Assembly (NCBI RefSeq): GCF_051851555.1
Contig: NZ_JBPDVH010000010.1
Span: 1 to 50,783, forward strand
DNA length: 50,783 nucleotides
Direction of reading: 5' to 3'
Source: Lonepinella sp051851555
GTDB taxonomy: Bacteria; Pseudomonadota; Gammaproteobacteria; Enterobacterales; Pasteurellaceae
In this document: positions 48,317 to 50,783 of the stretch, piece after piece
Position numbering within the stretch: the first letter of the stretch is position 1
Layout of the letters: each line of letters opens with the position of its first letter
Translations under genes and position numbers: made by a program
The notes under the pieces: generated by a model
The model's database searches: none
What the model saw: the letters and a program-made list of their open reading frames with translations, nothing else
What the model was told of the DNA's origin: nothing

Positions 48317-50590
48317 TTATAAAACTTCAGGAAACAGCATTTTAATCACATTCTGCGTCAGCCGTCTGGATTTTCCTTGATAAGGGAAAATGTGCATCAT
48401 CATCATAGGATTGAAATTCGCTTCAATCACGCCCCAAGATTGCAACGTCGGTTCGGCAGGTTTGGTTAAATCAGGGATAATCAAATCCACCCCACAAACG
48501 GCTGCCCCCATGGCTTTGGCAATGCCTACTGCTAATTGCTTGTAACTCGGGTGCATTTCGTCTGTCATATCAATGCTATCGCCGCCCGTGCTGATATTAG
48601 AGTTGGCTCGCAACTGCACAATTTGCCCTTTAGCGGGCGTGCTTAAAATATCCATGCCTTGCTCTTTCAGTTGCAACTGTTCAATTTCACCCAAAACAAT
48701 ACGTTTCAACGGCGTACGGCTGCCATCACCACGTAATGGATGATTATTTTTATGAGCGACCAATTCCGCAATGGTGCGTTCGCCGTCACCAACCACATTA
48801 GCCGGCACACGCAACAACACCGCCAAGGTTTCTTCACCCAACACAAAGAAACGGTATTCTGTACCTTTTAGGTAATCTTCCACCATGACTTCTTTATCTT
48901 CACGAAATGCTATTTCTATGGCTTTCGCAAAGTCGTCCCGATCCTGTACGCCTTGTTGGAAAATGGTAATGCCTAAGCCGTAGTTGGTGGATTTCGGTTT
49001 AATCACCACGGCTCGATTTTCAAATAAGGGATAACTAGCGACAGCCTGCTCTACACTGGTAAATTCTAGGCTTTGTGGTACATTAAAACCTGCTTTGGCT
49101 AACACTTTTTTCGTCACCACTTTATTTTCCATAATCAATGGCGAAATATAGCTGTCGTGGCTAGTCATGTTGCCGTTTTTCACATATTCAATATGCTCGC
49201 CGTGTTGCAAACATAAAAATTGATCGTTTTCGTCTAAAATCTCGGTTTTAATGCCTTTTTGAATTAAATCAAATAACAAGGCTTGAGTGGATAATTCCAT
49301 ATTATCAAAGGCTGACAAGGCATAAAAACGCTCAAAGGCTTGGGCTTTATATTGTTGGGCAAGTTTCGCCCCCAATTGTTGGTAGCCACCCGCTTTAATA
49401 ATTTCGTTCACCATGTTGGCACAAAGCGTTTTATGCGGTTGTGCAAATAAGGTTAATTTTTCTTGCACAATTTGCACCGCAGTTTGCTCTGCCTCAATCT
49501 CTTTTAACATCTCTAGCAAGGCAATCAGTAATAATTCTCCCTCCTCAGCATAAGCGGTCACTGAAAACGGATCTTCCAACGCCACTTCAAATAAACGTTC
49601 CTTACCGAGTTCCACATCCTCTTGATCGGCGGTTTCCTCTAGCCATGCCATCAGTAAAATAAAATAATGGATAAATTTAGCGTCATTTAGGCTAATACCG
49701 TAAGGTTCGAACGGATTTAAATCAAACAAACGAAACTCCAAATATCGCACACCAGTTTGCAAGAAATCTCGAGCTTTATTTGCTCCTTTTAAACGTACAT
49801 TAGAATAAAATTCCTTTTCCGCAATCAGCTTGCCCGTATTCACCCAATGTTCAAGGCTTTCCACATAATCATTTAAGCTGTCAAAAGACACCTTGACTTC
49901 GGGATCATTCACATAACCATATTGGCTAGAACGCAGACTTCGCACAATCGGACTTAAATCTTCTGGCACTCCATCTCTAAAATAGTCATCATCCACCATA
50001 GGGCTTGCCGATAACAAATATAACAACACCCATTGATAACGCAGAAAATTTTTGGCAATTTTCAGATACAAATTATTCTGAAATTCCACCGCACTTTTTA
50101 TCTCATGTCGCGCATTAAATAAGGCCTTGACCAATTCTTCATCTAATTGAAAATTATAGTGAATACCGCTGACCATTTGCTTATTTTTACCATAAGATTG
50201 CACCAAATGCTCACGATAAGCCACATCTTCAGGGTTTTCTAATTGCGCCACTTTAATTAGATCCTCTGGAGGCAATCTCGCAGGCATGCTCATGGGGAAA
50301 AGATATTCCTCTTCGGGCAACGTGCGTAATACCACTTCGTGAATGGCGGATAACCAGCGCAGGCTATCTTCTAATTTTTTATTGGGTGGCGTAATCAATT
50401 CAAGCTGACTTTCCGCAAAATCCGTTTGAATATAAGGGTGATAAGTACGATTGCCAAAGGCTTGGGGGTGTGCTGTTGTGACTACCGATCCATTGGCGTA
50501 AACCCGTTGGCTTTCTTTTTCAAGGCCAAAAGATCCTTGTTGGAATAACAACCCTAAGCGGTTTTGTTTAATAATTTGCTGTATTTCCAT
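48317..50590 (-). CDS. gshF: Bifunctional glutamate-cysteine ligase / glutathione synthetase GshF
   Basis: Fused enzyme that makes glutathione from Glu, Cys, Gly and ATP in two steps. The 757-aa length equals that of the Pasteurella GshF. The N-terminal half is a gamma-glutamylcysteine ligase (FGLEKESQRVYANG, YHPYIQTDFAESQLELITPP, VRYLEFRLFDLNPFEPYG). The C-terminal half is an ATP-grasp domain (VVIKPKSTNYGLGITIFQ, VEDYLKGTEYRFFVLG, CGVDLIIPDL, WGVIEANFNPMMMMHIFPYQG). AAGGAA precedes the ATG. Separate gshA and gshB are not seen here. Confidence 0.97.
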   Translation of the reverse strand: MEIQQIIKQNRLGLLFQQGSFGLEKESQRVYANGSVVTTAHPQAFGNRTYHPYIQTDFAESQLELITPPNKKLEDSLRWLSAIHEVVLRTLPEEEYLFPMSMPARLPPEDLIKVAQLENPEDVAYREHLVQSYGKNKQMVSGIHYNFQLDEELVKALFNARHEIKSAVEFQNNLYLKIAKNFLRYQWVLLYLLSASPMVDDDYFRDGVPEDLSPIVRSLRSSQYGYVNDPEVKVSFDSLNDYVESLEHWVNTGKLIAEKEFYSNVRLKGANKARDFLQTGVRYLEFRLFDLNPFEPYGISLNDAKFIHYFILLMAWLEETADQEDVELGKERLFEVALEDPFSVTAYAEEGELLLIALLEMLKEIEAEQTAVQIVQEKLTLFAQPHKTLCANMVNEIIKAGGYQQLGAKLAQQYKAQAFERFYALSAFDNMELSTQALLFDLIQKGIKTEILDENDQFLCLQHGEHIEYVKNGNMTSHDSYISPLIMENKVVTKKVLAKAGFNVPQSLEFTSVEQAVASYPLFENRAVVIKPKSTNYGLGITIFQQGVQDRDDFAKAIEIAFREDKEVMVEDYLKGTEYRFFVLGEETLAVLLRVPANVVGDGERTIAELVAHKNNHPLRGDGSRTPLKRIVLGEIEQLQLKEQGMDILSTPAKGQIVQLRANSNISTGGDSIDMTDEMHPSYKQLAVGIAKAMGAAVCGVDLIIPDLTKPAEPTLQSWGVIEANFNPMMMMHIFPYQGKSRRLTQNVIKMLFPEVL

Positions 50591-50667
50591 GAGATTTCCT
50601 TATTCATACAAATCGTCAAAATTTTTGACTACCATACCATTGTTTGTGGTTTTTCGCTACCCATAAA

Positions 50668-50690
50668 AAAAAGAGCATAACGCTCTTTTT
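50668..50690. terminator. Terminator upstream of gshF
   Basis: AAAAAGAGC (50668-50676) and GCTCTTTTT (50682-50690) form a perfect 9-bp stem with loop ATAAC. Its A- and T-runs serve both directions. It ends the minus-strand gene that enters from the right edge. Confidence 0.88.
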
Positions 50691-50708
50691 TATCATATTT
50701 CAAACCAA

Positions 50709-50783
50709 CTAATTTTTCTCAAAACGTTGTAGTTCTTTTGTCGTATGCTTGTTTACACCCTGTATGTTAAAAAAATCACAAGT
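50709..50783 (-). CDS. 3' end of an unidentified gene (partial)
   Basis: The last 24 codons of a minus-strand reading frame reach the window edge and stop at TAG (50709-50711). The visible peptide ends GVNKHTTKELQRFEKN. It looks like a charged C-terminal helix and is followed at the right distance by an intrinsic terminator, so it is probably a real gene. Too little is visible to name it. Confidence 0.55.
   Translation of the reverse strand, partial: TCDFFNIQGVNKHTTKELQRFEKN

Overview
The window looks like chromosomal DNA from a member of the Pasteurellaceae, of the Haemophilus / Aggregatibacter / Pasteurella / Rodentibacter type. The 9-bp uptake signal sequence AAGTGCGGT recurs on both strands, often as inverted pairs that double as transcription terminators. 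Base composition is AT-rich. The gene set is typical of the family: a fused glutathione synthetase (GshF), a protein E-like surface lipoprotein, a P6/Pal lipoprotein, and GrcA behind FNR-like sites. I cannot assign a species from sequence alone.

Layout, left to right. (1) 1-5029: tRNA-Lys, then the leftward cell-envelope operon ybgC-tolQ-tolR-tolA-tolB-pal. (2) 5103-9807: leftward operon mlaF-mlaE-mlaD-mlaC-mlaB-ibaG-murA, which joins retrograde phospholipid transport to the first committed step of peptidoglycan synthesis. (3) 9886-16111: xseA and rne leftward, then a 405-bp divergent region holding the long rne leader, then rluC and a small exported protein rightward. (4) 16148-22081: trxA, metB, a tRNA cluster (Gly, Leu, Cys), yfjD and ypjD leftward, and ffh rightward. 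(5) 22264-23507: a protein E-like lipoprotein, convergent with a heme oxygenase gene whose promoter is covered by a Fur-like box. (6) 23552-28744: an accessory island, probably restriction-modification or another defence system. It has a GIY-YIG/T5orf172-helicase protein, an NPPY DNA methyltransferase, a second short methyltransferase-like protein without NPPY, and a divergent HTH regulator separated by a large palindrome. (7) 28839-33825: lepA-lepB-rnc-era and grcA. (8) 34105-39702: a cysteine-type amino-acid ABC transporter whose binding-protein gene is separated from its permease/ATPase operon by an opposite-strand gntP-like permease and glycerate kinase pair. (9) 39893-44222: two overlapping unknown ORFs, a CstA-family transporter with a CRP-like site, a 55-aa protein and an AbgT-family transporter. 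(10) 44303-50783: ybeZ-ybeY-tmcA, where tmcA carries palindromic repeat DNA read in frame, two small membrane-protein genes, gshF, and the tail of one more gene.

Most of the window is conserved housekeeping sequence. The places that deserve a second look are the 23.5-28.8 kb island and its operator, the palindromic insertions inside tmcA, the small membrane-protein pair near 48 kb, the overlapping ORFs near 40 kb, and several regulatory sites readable directly from sequence (Fur upstream of hemO, FNR upstream of grcA, CRP upstream of cstA, a palindrome in the rne leader). Homology calls rest on remembered family sequences and visible motifs. No database search was run.
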